Positions 1-6,997 of a stretch of 11,082 nt of DNA are shown here, in pieces. The position numbers and the translations under genes are program-made. The notes under the pieces were generated by a model that searched no databases, was not told where the DNA came from, and saw nothing but the letters and a program-made list of their open reading frames with translations. Source of the DNA: Burkholderiales bacterium (GTDB taxonomy: Bacteria; Pseudomonadota; Gammaproteobacteria; Burkholderiales; Ga0077523); contig JALORJ010000048.1 of the NCBI GenBank assembly GCA_025459035.1, forward strand, positions 1 to 11,082. The letters run 5' to 3'. How positions within the stretch are numbered: position 1 is the stretch's first letter; every line of letters starts with the position of its first letter.

Positions 1-1347
1 CACGAACCCGGTCGCCTCGCGCTCGATCGGCGGCAGCGTCCACGGCGCGTGGATCGCGCGGTTCGACAGCCGCGCGAGCTCGGGCACGTACTGGCGGATG
101 AAGCGGCCCTCGGGGTCGAACTTCTCCGACTGCGTGACCGGATTGAAGATGCGAAACCATGGCTGCGCGTCGCAGCCGCTCGATGCAGCCCACTGCCAGC
201 CGCCATTGTTCGACGCGAGGTCGAAGTCGTTGAGGTGCTGCGCGAACCACGCCTCGCCGCGCTGCCAGTGGACGTGCAGGTCCTTCACCAGGAACGACGC
301 CGCGACCATGCGCAGCCGGTTGTGCATGTAGCCCGTCTGCACGAGCTGACGCATCGCGGCGTCGACGAGCGGATAGCCGGTGCGGGCCTCGCACCACGCC
401 GCGAAGCGCGCGTCGTCGCCGTCGAAGCGCACGCGGTCGAACTCGGGCCGGAAGCTGCGCGACGCCGCGTGCGGGAAGTTGCGCAGGATCTGGAACCAGA
501 AGTCGCGCCAGATCAGCTCCGACAACCAGACCTCGGCGCCGCGGCTCGTGCGGGCGCGGGCCTCGCGCACCAGTTCGCGCACCGACACCGTGCCGAAGCG
601 CAGGTGCACCGACAGGTACGACGGCCCCTTCGCGGCAGGGAAGTCGCGCCGCGTGTCGTACGCGTCGATGCGCCCGAGGAAGTCGTCGAGCAGCGTGCGC
701 GCACCGCTCGCGCCCAGCGGCAGGCGCAGCTGCGTGAGGTTGGTCGTCTCGAAGCCCATGGCTGCGAGCGACGGCACCGGCGCGGCGTCGCGGGCCGGTG
801 CGAGGCGCGCCGCGAGCGCGGCGACCGGGCGCTCGACGATGCGATCGGCCGTGAGCGCCTTCGTCCACGCGTTGCGGTACGGCGTGAAGACGGTGAAGGC
901 GTTGCCCGCCTGCGTCAGCAGCTCGCGCCCCTCGAAGATCGTCTGGTCCTGCACGAGGTGCAGCGCACGCCCGTCGGCCGCCAGCGCCGCCCCGACGGCG
1001 TCATCGCGCTCGATCGCCGCGGGTTCGTGGTCGCGCGCGGCGAACACCGCGTCGACGCCGAGCGCGCGCGCGAGCGGCGCGATGTGCGCGCGCGCCGGCC
1101 CGTGGAGCACGTGCAGGCCGCCGCCGAGGCGTTCGAGGGTGCGCGCGAGTTCGACGACCGCGTGCCAGATGAACTCGACGCGGCGGTCCGTGCGCGTCGG
1201 CAGCGCATCGAGGATCTCGGTGTCGAACACGAACACGCAGTGCACGGCGCGCGCCTGCGACAGGGCCGCCGACAGCGCCGCGTGGTCGGTGGTACGCAGA
1301 TCGCGCCGGAACCACACCAGCGCACGGTCGAGCGTCGGGGTCGTCAT
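1..1347 (-). CDS. phrB: Class I CPD photolyase (C-terminus cut by window edge)
   Basis: Deoxyribodipyrimidine photolyase, a cytoplasmic flavoprotein that uses blue light to split cyclobutane pyrimidine dimers. 449 codons are present with no stop, so roughly the last 25 residues lie beyond the left edge (E. coli PhrB has 472). The N-terminal antenna domain begins with ALVWFRRDLRTTDH. The FAD-binding helical domain shows SELIWRDFWFQ, GYPLVDAAMRQL, GYMHNRLRMVAASFLVKDL and, near residues 375-400, LASNNGGWQW followed by PWFRIFNP. The Trp at residue 384 aligns with E. coli W382, part of the electron-transfer tryptophan chain, so spacing is nearly collinear with the E. coli enzyme. The ATG at 1347 overlaps the TGA of the upstream NTF2-like gene as ATGA and has no obvious Shine-Dalgarno sequence, so translation is probably coupled. 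It is the most distal visible gene of the minus-strand series. Confidence 0.96.
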   Translation of the reverse strand, partial: MTTPTLDRALVWFRRDLRTTDHAALSAALSQARAVHCVFVFDTEILDALPTRTDRRVEFIWHAVVELARTLERLGGGLHVLHGPARAHIAPLARALGVDAVFAARDHEPAAIERDDAVGAALAADGRALHLVQDQTIFEGRELLTQAGNAFTVFTPYRNAWTKALTADRIVERPVAALAARLAPARDAAPVPSLAAMGFETTNLTQLRLPLGASGARTLLDDFLGRIDAYDTRRDFPAAKGPSYLSVHLRFGTVSVRELVREARARTSRGAEVWLSELIWRDFWFQILRNFPHAASRSFRPEFDRVRFDGDDARFAAWCEARTGYPLVDAAMRQLVQTGYMHNRLRMVAASFLVKDLHVHWQRGEAWFAQHLNDFDLASNNGGWQWAASSGCDAQPWFRIFNPVTQSEKFDPEGRFIRQYVPELARLSNRAIHAPWTLPPIEREATGFV

Positions 1348-1787
1348 CCCATGCGCGCGCGCAGGAAGCGGATCACGCCGCCGATCAGCGGCAGCTTCGC
1401 GTACAGCTCCTCGCCGGTGTCCCAGTAGTCGCGGTGGTAGGCGATGCGCCCGTCGGGCGCGAAGCGCAGATGGCTCGTGCCGTGGATGGTCCAGGTCGTG
1501 TCGGGTCGGAAGCGGCGGATGCGGAACACGAAGTCCCACTCGAGCATGGCCTGGTCGCCGTCGACGATGCGGTTGACGACGACGAAGCGCGGCGCGTGCA
1601 TCGCCTCGAACATGCGCTCGAAGATCGCCGCGATCGCAGGCACGCCGCGCACCTCGTTGAACGGGTCGCGGAACCACGCGTCGGGGGCGTACAGGCGGTC
1701 CATCGTCGCGATGTCGGCGGGGGCGAGCTGCTCGAACCGCGCGACGATGGCGTCGAGCGTGACCGGTGCGGCGGCGGGCGCGCTCAC
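1344..1787 (-). CDS. NTF2-like / SnoaL-fold protein
   Basis: A 147-aa cone-fold (nuclear transport factor 2-like) protein, probably cytoplasmic; no signal peptide is visible. The pattern IATMDRLYAPDAWFRDPFNEVRG, then a central WDFVFRIRRF and TIHGTSHLRF, ending DGRIAYHRDYWDTGEELY, is characteristic of the SnoaL/NTF2-like proteins found beside photolyase genes. The fold serves as enzyme or ligand-binding pocket; the substrate cannot be read from sequence. The start is taken as GTG at 1787 because it overlaps the SDR stop as GTGA, and upstream in-frame residues are only an alternative-frame shadow of the SDR gene. Its own stop overlaps the photolyase ATG. The tight coupling suggests it acts with the SDR or the lipid enzymes rather than in DNA repair. 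The family call is solid; the function is unknown. Confidence 0.88.
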   Translation of the reverse strand: MSAPAAAPVTLDAIVARFEQLAPADIATMDRLYAPDAWFRDPFNEVRGVPAIAAIFERMFEAMHAPRFVVVNRIVDGDQAMLEWDFVFRIRRFRPDTTWTIHGTSHLRFAPDGRIAYHRDYWDTGEELYAKLPLIGGVIRFLRARMG

Positions 1788-2563
1788 AGCCCGGTCGAGC
1801 GGCGGATGGCCGCGAAGTAGAGCCGGTAGGGCAGCAGCCGCAGCAGCTTCAGCATGCGCGTGAAGCGCTTCGGATAGTGGATCTCGAACTCGCCGCGCTC
1901 GAGGCCCGCGAGCGTCGATGCGGCCGCCTCCTCGGGTTCGATCAGCGCCGGCATCTCGAAGTCGTTGCCCGCGGTGAGCGGCGTGCGCACGAAGCCGGGG
2001 TTGATCACGCTCACGCCCACGCCCCTGGGCGCGACGTCGAGGTACAGCGTCTCGGCGAGGTTGATCATCGCCGCCTTCGACGGGCCGTAGACGAGCGCCT
2101 TCGGCAGGCCGCGATAGCCCGCGACCGACGAGAAGATGCCGATGTGGCCGCCGCCGCGCGCGAGCATCGGCGGCAGCACCGCGTGCAGCACGCCGAACAC
2201 CGCGTCGACGTTGACCGCGAGCACCTGGCGCACGCGGTCGAGGTCGAGCTCCCAGGCGCGCATCGGCGCGTAGGTGCCGGCGACGATCAGCACGACGTCG
2301 ACCGCCCCCCACGCCGCGATCAGGTCGGTGTGTGCCGCGGCGACGGCCGCGGTGTCGGTCATGTCGACGGGCAGCACGCGCACGGCATCGGGCGCGCGGC
2401 CGGCGGCCATCGCGTCAAGGGGTGCGCGCTGGCGGGCCGACAGCGCGACGCGCGCGCCGCGTTCGAGCAGCAGCGCGGCGGTCGCGGCGCCGATGCCGGT
2501 CGACGCGCCGACCACCCACACGCGCTGCCCGCGCCAGTCGCGGATCGGCGGGTTCAGCGGCAT
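1784..2563 (-). CDS. Short-chain dehydrogenase/reductase (SDR)
   Basis: A 259-aa classical SDR, predicted to be an NAD(P)-dependent oxidoreductase. The Rossmann motif GASTGIG is at residues 19-25; Arg44 in SAR after beta-2 favours NADP(H). VAGT at about 94-97 replaces the usual NNAG. The catalytic set is complete: N118, S146 and Y159-x3-K163 (YGPSK). The C-terminal part carries INPGFVRTPL and ends with a basic, leucine-rich tail (residues about 235-255) that could associate with membrane; this would suit a lipid substrate. The start ATG at 2563 has GGAG six bases upstream. The gene follows the DUF3833 lipoprotein after a 28-base gap and overlaps the NTF2-like gene by four bases. SDRs recur in light- or singlet-oxygen-induced clusters with CFA-like enzymes; the substrate is not known. 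Confidence 0.93.
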   Translation of the reverse strand: MPLNPPIRDWRGQRVWVVGASTGIGAATAALLLERGARVALSARQRAPLDAMAAGRAPDAVRVLPVDMTDTAAVAAAHTDLIAAWGAVDVVLIVAGTYAPMRAWELDLDRVRQVLAVNVDAVFGVLHAVLPPMLARGGGHIGIFSSVAGYRGLPKALVYGPSKAAMINLAETLYLDVAPRGVGVSVINPGFVRTPLTAGNDFEMPALIEPEEAAASTLAGLERGEFEIHYPKRFTRMLKLLRLLPYRLYFAAIRRSTGL

Positions 2564-2591
2564 CGCGCGCTCCGCGGCGGGCGGGCGGCGG

Positions 2592-3134
2592 TCACGTGCC
2601 GCGACGCCGGAAGGTGATGAACACCTGCGCGACCTCGAAGCCGAACTTCGAGACCGTCGAGCGATTGAGGATCACGCCGTCCTGCATCGCGTACATCCAG
2701 TCGTCGACGTCGAGGTGCACGGTCGAGTCGCCGCGCGCGAAGTCGAGCACGTAGCGCATGTTGAACGCGTTGCCGGAGATCTCGGCCGGCGCCTCGCCGA
2801 TCACGTCGGCGGCCTTGCCGGTGTAGCGGCCGTCGCCGGTCTTCGTGAAGGTCCACACGCGGCGCTGCGTGGTGCCGTCGGAGTAGGCGAACAGTTCGTC
2901 GAAGGTGCCGACGTCGCCGTTCCAGGAGCAGCGCATCTCGACCTTGAATCGCTGCGAGATCTTGCCGTCGCGGTTGCGCACGATGCCCCAGCCGTCGACG
3001 GTGCCGGCGAAGTAGCCGCGCAGGTCGAAGGCGGGCTTCTCGTCGCGGAAGTCGGTGACCTTGACGGTCGACGAGCACGCGCCGAGCGCGGTCACGAGCA
3101 GCAGCAGGAGGGCGAGCGTCAGGCGGCGCAGCAT
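2592..3134 (-). CDS. DUF3833 family lipoprotein
   Basis: A 180-aa exported lipoprotein. The N-terminus MLRR plus a leucine-rich stretch and the lipobox LGAC with Cys20 mark signal peptidase II processing. The next residues (Ser-Ser) give no inner-membrane retention signal, so the outer membrane is likely. The mature part matches the DUF3833 pattern: FAGTVDGWGIVRNRDGKI, RFKVEMRCSWNG, DELFAYSDGTTQRRVWTF, GRYTGKAADVIGEAPAE and GNAFNMRYVLDF. The biochemical role of the family is not established; it recurs beside CFA-like methyltransferases and chalcone-isomerase-like proteins, which suggests envelope lipid handling. The start has AGGAG eight bases upstream, one of the best ribosome-binding sites in the series, so this gene can be translated independently of the MFS gene 30 bases before it. 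Confidence 0.9.
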   Translation of the reverse strand: MLRRLTLALLLLLVTALGACSSTVKVTDFRDEKPAFDLRGYFAGTVDGWGIVRNRDGKISQRFKVEMRCSWNGDVGTFDELFAYSDGTTQRRVWTFTKTGDGRYTGKAADVIGEAPAEISGNAFNMRYVLDFARGDSTVHLDVDDWMYAMQDGVILNRSTVSKFGFEVAQVFITFRRRGT

Positions 3135-3164
3135 CGGGAAGATCTCCTCGGGATTGGCGACGGG

Positions 3165-4478
3165 TCAGTGCGCGACAGCGGCCGGCGCGCTGCGGGACTC
3201 GATCGGGGCGACGCTCAGCAGCGCGATGCCCGCCAGCTTCAGCGCGCACGGCAACGCGGCGTACATCAGCGACAGGCTGCCGCCGGGGCCTTGCGGCGTG
3301 CCCGGGACGTAGCCGACCGCGCCGAGCAGCGGCAGCGCGATACCGGCCGCGAGCGCGAGGTTGAGCTTCTCGGACAGCTGCCAGAAGCCGAAGTACGCAC
3401 CGTCCGGGCGCGACGCCGCGCCGGTCGCGCGGTCGGCGTCCACCACGTCGGCGAGGATCGACGGCGGCAGCGCCAGCTCGGCGCCGTACGCGATGCCGGA
3501 CAGCGCGCAGATGACGCCGAACGCGATCGCGTCGCCGTCGCCGAGCACCGCGGCGCCCACGAACGCGACGACGCTCATGCCCATGCCGAGCGCCCATGCG
3601 CGCTTCTTGCCGATGCGCTTCGACGTCGCGACCCACAGCGGCATGCCGGCCGCGCCGAACAGGAAGTAGATGCCGAGGAAGGCCGGCGCGAGGTCGCCGC
3701 GACCGAGCACGTCCTGCACGAAGAACAGGATCAGCGTGGCCGGGATGGCCGAGGCCACGCCGCTGCCGACGAACACCGCGAGCAGCCAGCGGAAGCGCCG
3801 GTTGCCCAGCGGGGCCGCGAGGTCGCGCCAGCGCGGCGCCATTGCACCCGGGGCGTGCGCGGCGTCGGCGGATCGCGACGTCGCGAGCAGCAGCGCGCCG
3901 GCTCCGACGACGAGCACCGGCACGTGGACCAGGCTGAAGCGGCGCAGCCCGGCGGCCAGATCGCCGTCGGCGGCGAGCCACTGCGGCAGGGCCGCCGCGA
4001 GCAGCACGCCGATCACGCCGGCCGCGCCGCGCGCCGCGGTGACGCGGGTGCGCTCGTGGTAGTCGGTCGACAGTTCCGCGCCGATGGCGAAGTAGCTGAT
4101 CGACGCCATGCTGAAGCCCAGATAGGTCGCGACCAGACCGGCGCCAAGCCACGCCGCGAGCGTCGCGGTCGACGCCTGCGGCGGGTGGAACAGCATCCAC
4201 AGGCCACCGGCGACGAGCGGCAGCGCGGCGACGACGAACACCGTGCGCGCGCCGCCACGCGCCGCTGTGCGATCGCTCCAGAACCCGAGCAGCGGGTCCT
4301 GGATCGCGTCGAGCAGGCGCACCACCAGCAGCAGCGCGCCGACGGTGGCGAGCGGCACGCCGAGCTCGTCGCCGTACAGCTTCGGGACATGCACGTACAC
4401 CGGGAGCGCCGCCATCGCGAGCGGCAGCCCCAGCGCCGCGTAGCCCGCGAGCCGGCCGGCGCCGACCGCGGCGGTCAC
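3165..4478 (-). CDS. MFS transporter of the GPH (MelB-like) cation symporter type
   Basis: A 437-aa inner-membrane protein with about 12 hydrophobic segments. Residues 54-62 read RLLDAIQDP, followed by GFWSDRT. This is the hallmark of the glycoside-pentoside-hexuronide:cation symporter family (COG2211); Asp57 and Asp61 align with the cation-binding Asp55 and Asp59 of MelB. A second-half signature, VATSKRIGKKRAW, corresponds to the cytoplasmic loop between helices 8 and 9. The substrate is not deducible. In clusters with CFA-like methyltransferases the transporter may carry a lipid precursor or product rather than a sugar. The GTG start at 4478 is chosen because it overlaps the stop of the upstream gene as GTGA and leaves a standard-length protein; no Shine-Dalgarno sequence is evident, so coupling is likely. 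Confidence 0.92.
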   Translation of the reverse strand: MTAAVGAGRLAGYAALGLPLAMAALPVYVHVPKLYGDELGVPLATVGALLLVVRLLDAIQDPLLGFWSDRTAARGGARTVFVVAALPLVAGGLWMLFHPPQASTATLAAWLGAGLVATYLGFSMASISYFAIGAELSTDYHERTRVTAARGAAGVIGVLLAAALPQWLAADGDLAAGLRRFSLVHVPVLVVGAGALLLATSRSADAAHAPGAMAPRWRDLAAPLGNRRFRWLLAVFVGSGVASAIPATLILFFVQDVLGRGDLAPAFLGIYFLFGAAGMPLWVATSKRIGKKRAWALGMGMSVVAFVGAAVLGDGDAIAFGVICALSGIAYGAELALPPSILADVVDADRATGAASRPDGAYFGFWQLSEKLNLALAAGIALPLLGAVGYVPGTPQGPGGSLSLMYAALPCALKLAGIALLSVAPIESRSAPAAVAH

Positions 4479-5020
4479 TTCGTGCCCAGCAGGGCCGCGC
4501 GCAGCTTCGGCTCGCGCGTGCGCGCGTCGAGCCAGATCGAGAAGAACGCGCGCGCGAACTCGGGGTCGCGGACGGGTCCGGTGGAGCGGCCCTGGTGGAA
4601 GAACTCGGCGCCGACGCCGGGGCGGTAGACCCCGGTGATGTGGTCGCCCTTGCGCACGTCGGGAAACGCGCGGGCCATCGCGTCGCGCCACGCGGTGAGC
4701 TTGGGGCCGTCGGCCAGGCCGATGCGCCGGATCTCGTCGGCACTGGCCTGGGCGATACGGGTGCCGGCAAAGTCGCGCGCGTACTCGAGGTCGAGCGCGA
4801 ACGGCGCATCCCAGCTCCACGCCGGTGCGTCGACCCAGAGCTTCGCGTCGTAGAGCAGCAGTCCGAACCAGCGCATGCGGCCTTCGCCGGTCAGGCGGGC
4901 GGTCGGCAGTTCCGCGCGCACGGCGTCGGGGAGCATCGCGTGCGCAGCCGGGGTGAACACGAAGGTCGCGAGCAGCAGGCACGCGCACCACGTCAGCAGG
5001 AGGAGGAGTCGTCTAGCCAC
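4475..5020 (-). CDS. Secreted chalcone-isomerase-like domain protein
   Basis: A 181-aa exported protein. It begins with a signal peptide: positive ARR, a leucine-rich core, then a likely cleavage after AHA at residue 28. The mature region contains RMRWFGLLLYDAKLWVDAP, LDLEYARDFAGTRIA, MARAFPDVRKGDHITGVYRPG and the FHQGRSTGPVRDPEFARAFFSIWLD block, matching the bacterial chalcone-isomerase-like family (Chalcone_3 type). Plant homologues of this fold include fatty-acid-binding proteins, so a periplasmic fatty-acid-binding role is a reasonable guess; no catalytic role is shown. The GTG at 5020 overlaps the CFA stop by eight bases (GTGGCTAG), which fixes the start, and a longer in-frame extension without a signal peptide is unlikely. 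It is part of the same translationally coupled chain. Confidence 0.87.
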   Translation of the reverse strand: MARRLLLLLTWCACLLLATFVFTPAAHAMLPDAVRAELPTARLTGEGRMRWFGLLLYDAKLWVDAPAWSWDAPFALDLEYARDFAGTRIAQASADEIRRIGLADGPKLTAWRDAMARAFPDVRKGDHITGVYRPGVGAEFFHQGRSTGPVRDPEFARAFFSIWLDARTREPKLRAALLGTK

Positions 5021-6224
5021 GCTTGAGGTCGATCTGGATGACGTCGATCGTGCCGGCGCGGAACCCGGCCTCGCAGTACGCGAGGTAGAAATTCCACAGC
5101 CGCACGAAGCGTTCGTCGAATCCGAGCGCATGAAGTTCAGGCAACTGCGCGTTGAATCGCGTGCGCCAGCGCTTGAGCGTCTCGGCGTAGTCGAGACGGA
5201 AGGCGTGCGGCTCGCCGGTCGACAGCCCGTTGCGGAAGGCCGTGTCGCGGAACACCTCGACCGACGGCAGCATGCCGCCGGGGAAGACGTACTGCTGGAT
5301 GAAGTCGGTGCCGCGGCGGTAGCGCGACCACAGCGCGCCGTCGATGGTGATGGTCTGCACGAGCGCGCGCCGACCGGGCTTGAGCCGGTCGCGCAGCGTG
5401 CGGAAGTAGGTCGACCACCAGCGCTCGCCGACGGCCTCGAACATCTCGATCGAGACGATGGCGTCGAACTGCCCGTCCATGTCGCGGTAGTCGCGCAGCT
5501 CGAACGTGCACAGGTGCGCGAGTCCGGCGCCGGTGATGCGCTCGCGCGCGAAGGCGAGCTGTTCGGACGACAGCGTGATGCCGTGCACGTGGCAGCCGCG
5601 CGTGCGCGCCGCGTGCTCCGCGAACCCGCCCCAGCCGCAGCCGATCTCGAGCACCCGGTCGCCGGCGCGCAGGCCGAGGCGCTCGCAGATGCGCTCGTAC
5701 TTGAGCGTCTGCGCGTCCTCGAACGCCAGACGCCGGCCCTCGAACAGCGCGGACGAGTAGCTCATCGTGCGGTCGAGCCACAGCGCGTAGAAGCGGTTGC
5801 CGAGGTCGTAGTGCGCGTGGATGTTCTTCTTCGCCTGCGTGCGCGTGTTGGCGCGCAGCAGGTGGCGCAGGCGATAGCCGAGCCAGCCCCACCAGCGCCC
5901 GTAGACGGCCCGCTCGATCGCGGCGTGGTTCGTCGCGGCGAGCGTCAGCAGCTGGGCGAGGTCGGGCGTGTCCCAGCGCTTGTCGAAGTAGGCCTCGGCG
6001 AAGCCGATGTCGCCGGCGCGCAGGATGTCGGTGCAGACGTCCCAGTCACGCAGCCGCAGCGTCGTCTGCAGCGGGGACGCCTGCGCGCCGAACGCGCGCA
6101 GCGTGCCGTCGGGACCGATCAGTTCGAGGCGGCCGGTCTGCAGCTTCGCGAGCAGCTTCAGGAACAGCGCCGCGGCGCGCGGCATCGATGCCGTCCGGGC
6201 GTCGGTGGCGTTCGGCACGGACAT
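5013..6224 (-). CDS. CFA-synthase-family fatty acyl methyltransferase
   Basis: A 403-aa SAM-dependent methyltransferase of the cyclopropane-fatty-acyl-phospholipid synthase family (COG2230), acting on unsaturated acyl chains at the membrane surface. The N-terminal lipid-binding domain spans about 1-120; HYDLGNRFYALWLDRTMSYS (138-157) and the SAM loop VLEIGCGWGG (191-200) are clear, followed by SIEMFEAVG (258-266), FPGGMLPS (314-321) and the C-terminal FYLAYCEAGFRAGTI block. By memory alignment to E. coli Cfa, the bicarbonate ligands E239, I268 and Y317 are kept (E263, I292, Y346), but C139 is Ser158 and H266 is Gln290. The product may therefore be a methylated or methylene chain (UfaM-like) rather than cyclopropane. 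The ATG at 6224 lies 11 bases after the DUF1365 stop and lacks a clear Shine-Dalgarno sequence; Met14 is an alternative start. Confidence 0.93.
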   Translation of the reverse strand: MSVPNATDARTASMPRAAALFLKLLAKLQTGRLELIGPDGTLRAFGAQASPLQTTLRLRDWDVCTDILRAGDIGFAEAYFDKRWDTPDLAQLLTLAATNHAAIERAVYGRWWGWLGYRLRHLLRANTRTQAKKNIHAHYDLGNRFYALWLDRTMSYSSALFEGRRLAFEDAQTLKYERICERLGLRAGDRVLEIGCGWGGFAEHAARTRGCHVHGITLSSEQLAFARERITGAGLAHLCTFELRDYRDMDGQFDAIVSIEMFEAVGERWWSTYFRTLRDRLKPGRRALVQTITIDGALWSRYRRGTDFIQQYVFPGGMLPSVEVFRDTAFRNGLSTGEPHAFRLDYAETLKRWRTRFNAQLPELHALGFDERFVRLWNFYLAYCEAGFRAGTIDVIQIDLKRG

Positions 6225-6235
6225 GGGTTGCGGGG

Positions 6236-6997
6236 TCAACGCGTGAGTTCCTCGGAGGGCGGTGCCGGCTTCGGGCGGAACCGCACGCCGCGCAGCCAGA
6301 GCTGGAGAGCCTGCCAGTGGATGCGTACGACCACGCCGACGGTCATCCACGGGAAGCCGAAGAATGCGCGAAGCCATGCGCCTGTGCCAACCGGATGCAC
6401 CCGACCCGAGATGGAGGTCAGCAGCCGCGGCGCACCGTCCGGCGCGTGATAGTCGACGCGCACCCGCGTGTGCGCGGGGTCGAGGTCGAAATGCATGCGA
6501 TAGCCACCGTCGACGTCGAAGAAGGGCGACACGTGGAAGACCTTGCGGGCGCCCAGCGTGTCGGCGGCGCCGATCGGCCGCTGGTCCGGATGCGACAGCA
6601 GGTAGAGATGGCGCTCGCCGAAGGTGTTGCGCACCTCGGCCAGCACCGCCCGCAGCGCCCCGGCGCGGTCGTGGCAGCACCAGAAGCTCACCGGATTGAA
6701 GACGTAGCCCAGCACGCGCGGAAAGGCCTGCAGCCAGATCTCGCCGTCGGCGCGGTCCAGCCCCTCGCGCGCGAGCAGGGCGCGGATCCACGGCTCGAGC
6801 GCGCTGCCGTCGCAGGGGCCGTGGTCGCGGCGATGGAACGACAGCAGATTGAAGCGATCGACCCCGAACAGCGGTCCGCGCAGCGCGTCGATGTTCGACA
6901 GCGGCACGCGCACGAAGAACACGCCGTAGCTGAACCGATGCCTGCGCGGGGCGACCCGCGCGTGCATCACGCGTCCGAAGAACAGCTGCGGCTTCAG
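6236..6997 (-). CDS. DUF1365 family protein, probable CTG start
   Basis: A DUF1365 (COG3496) protein of about 253 aa, probably cytoplasmic. Family blocks are all present: GRVMHARVAPRRHRFSYGVF at the N-terminus, then VLGYVFNPVSFWCCHD, VLAEVRNTFGERHLY, ARKVFHVSPFFDVDGGYRM and a C-terminal FPWMTVGVVVRIHWQALQLWLRG. The molecular function is not firmly established; the gene is nearly always next to the COG2907 flavoprotein and a CFA-like methyltransferase, as here, and is implicated in modified fatty acid formation. The start is uncertain. The upstream stop forms CTGA with an in-frame CTG at 6997, and starting there gives the usual seven or so residues before GRVMH, with GAGG ten bases upstream. 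GTG at 7021 would add eight residues, and GTG/ATG at 6970/6967 would truncate the conserved start. Confidence 0.88.
   Translation of the reverse strand: MKPQLFFGRVMHARVAPRRHRFSYGVFFVRVPLSNIDALRGPLFGVDRFNLLSFHRRDHGPCDGSALEPWIRALLAREGLDRADGEIWLQAFPRVLGYVFNPVSFWCCHDRAGALRAVLAEVRNTFGERHLYLLSHPDQRPIGAADTLGARKVFHVSPFFDVDGGYRMHFDLDPAHTRVRVDYHAPDGAPRLLTSISGRVHPVGTGAWLRAFFGFPWMTVGVVVRIHWQALQLWLRGVRFRPKPAPPSEELTR

Noticed and set aside
49..1428. 459-codon open frame on the plus strand opposite the photolyase gene
   Set aside because: Arg/Ala/Val-rich translation with no family motif; the opposite strand carries a full photolyase. GC-rich DNA suppresses stops in this frame.
2274..4628. 784-codon plus-strand open frame across the SDR, DUF3833 and MFS genes
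   Set aside because: Arg/His/Glu-biased low-complexity product antiparallel to three well-supported genes; no ribosome-binding site or domain.
2554..4809. 751-codon minus-strand open frame
   Set aside because: Arg-rich alternative frame overlapping the real MFS and lipoprotein genes on the same strand.
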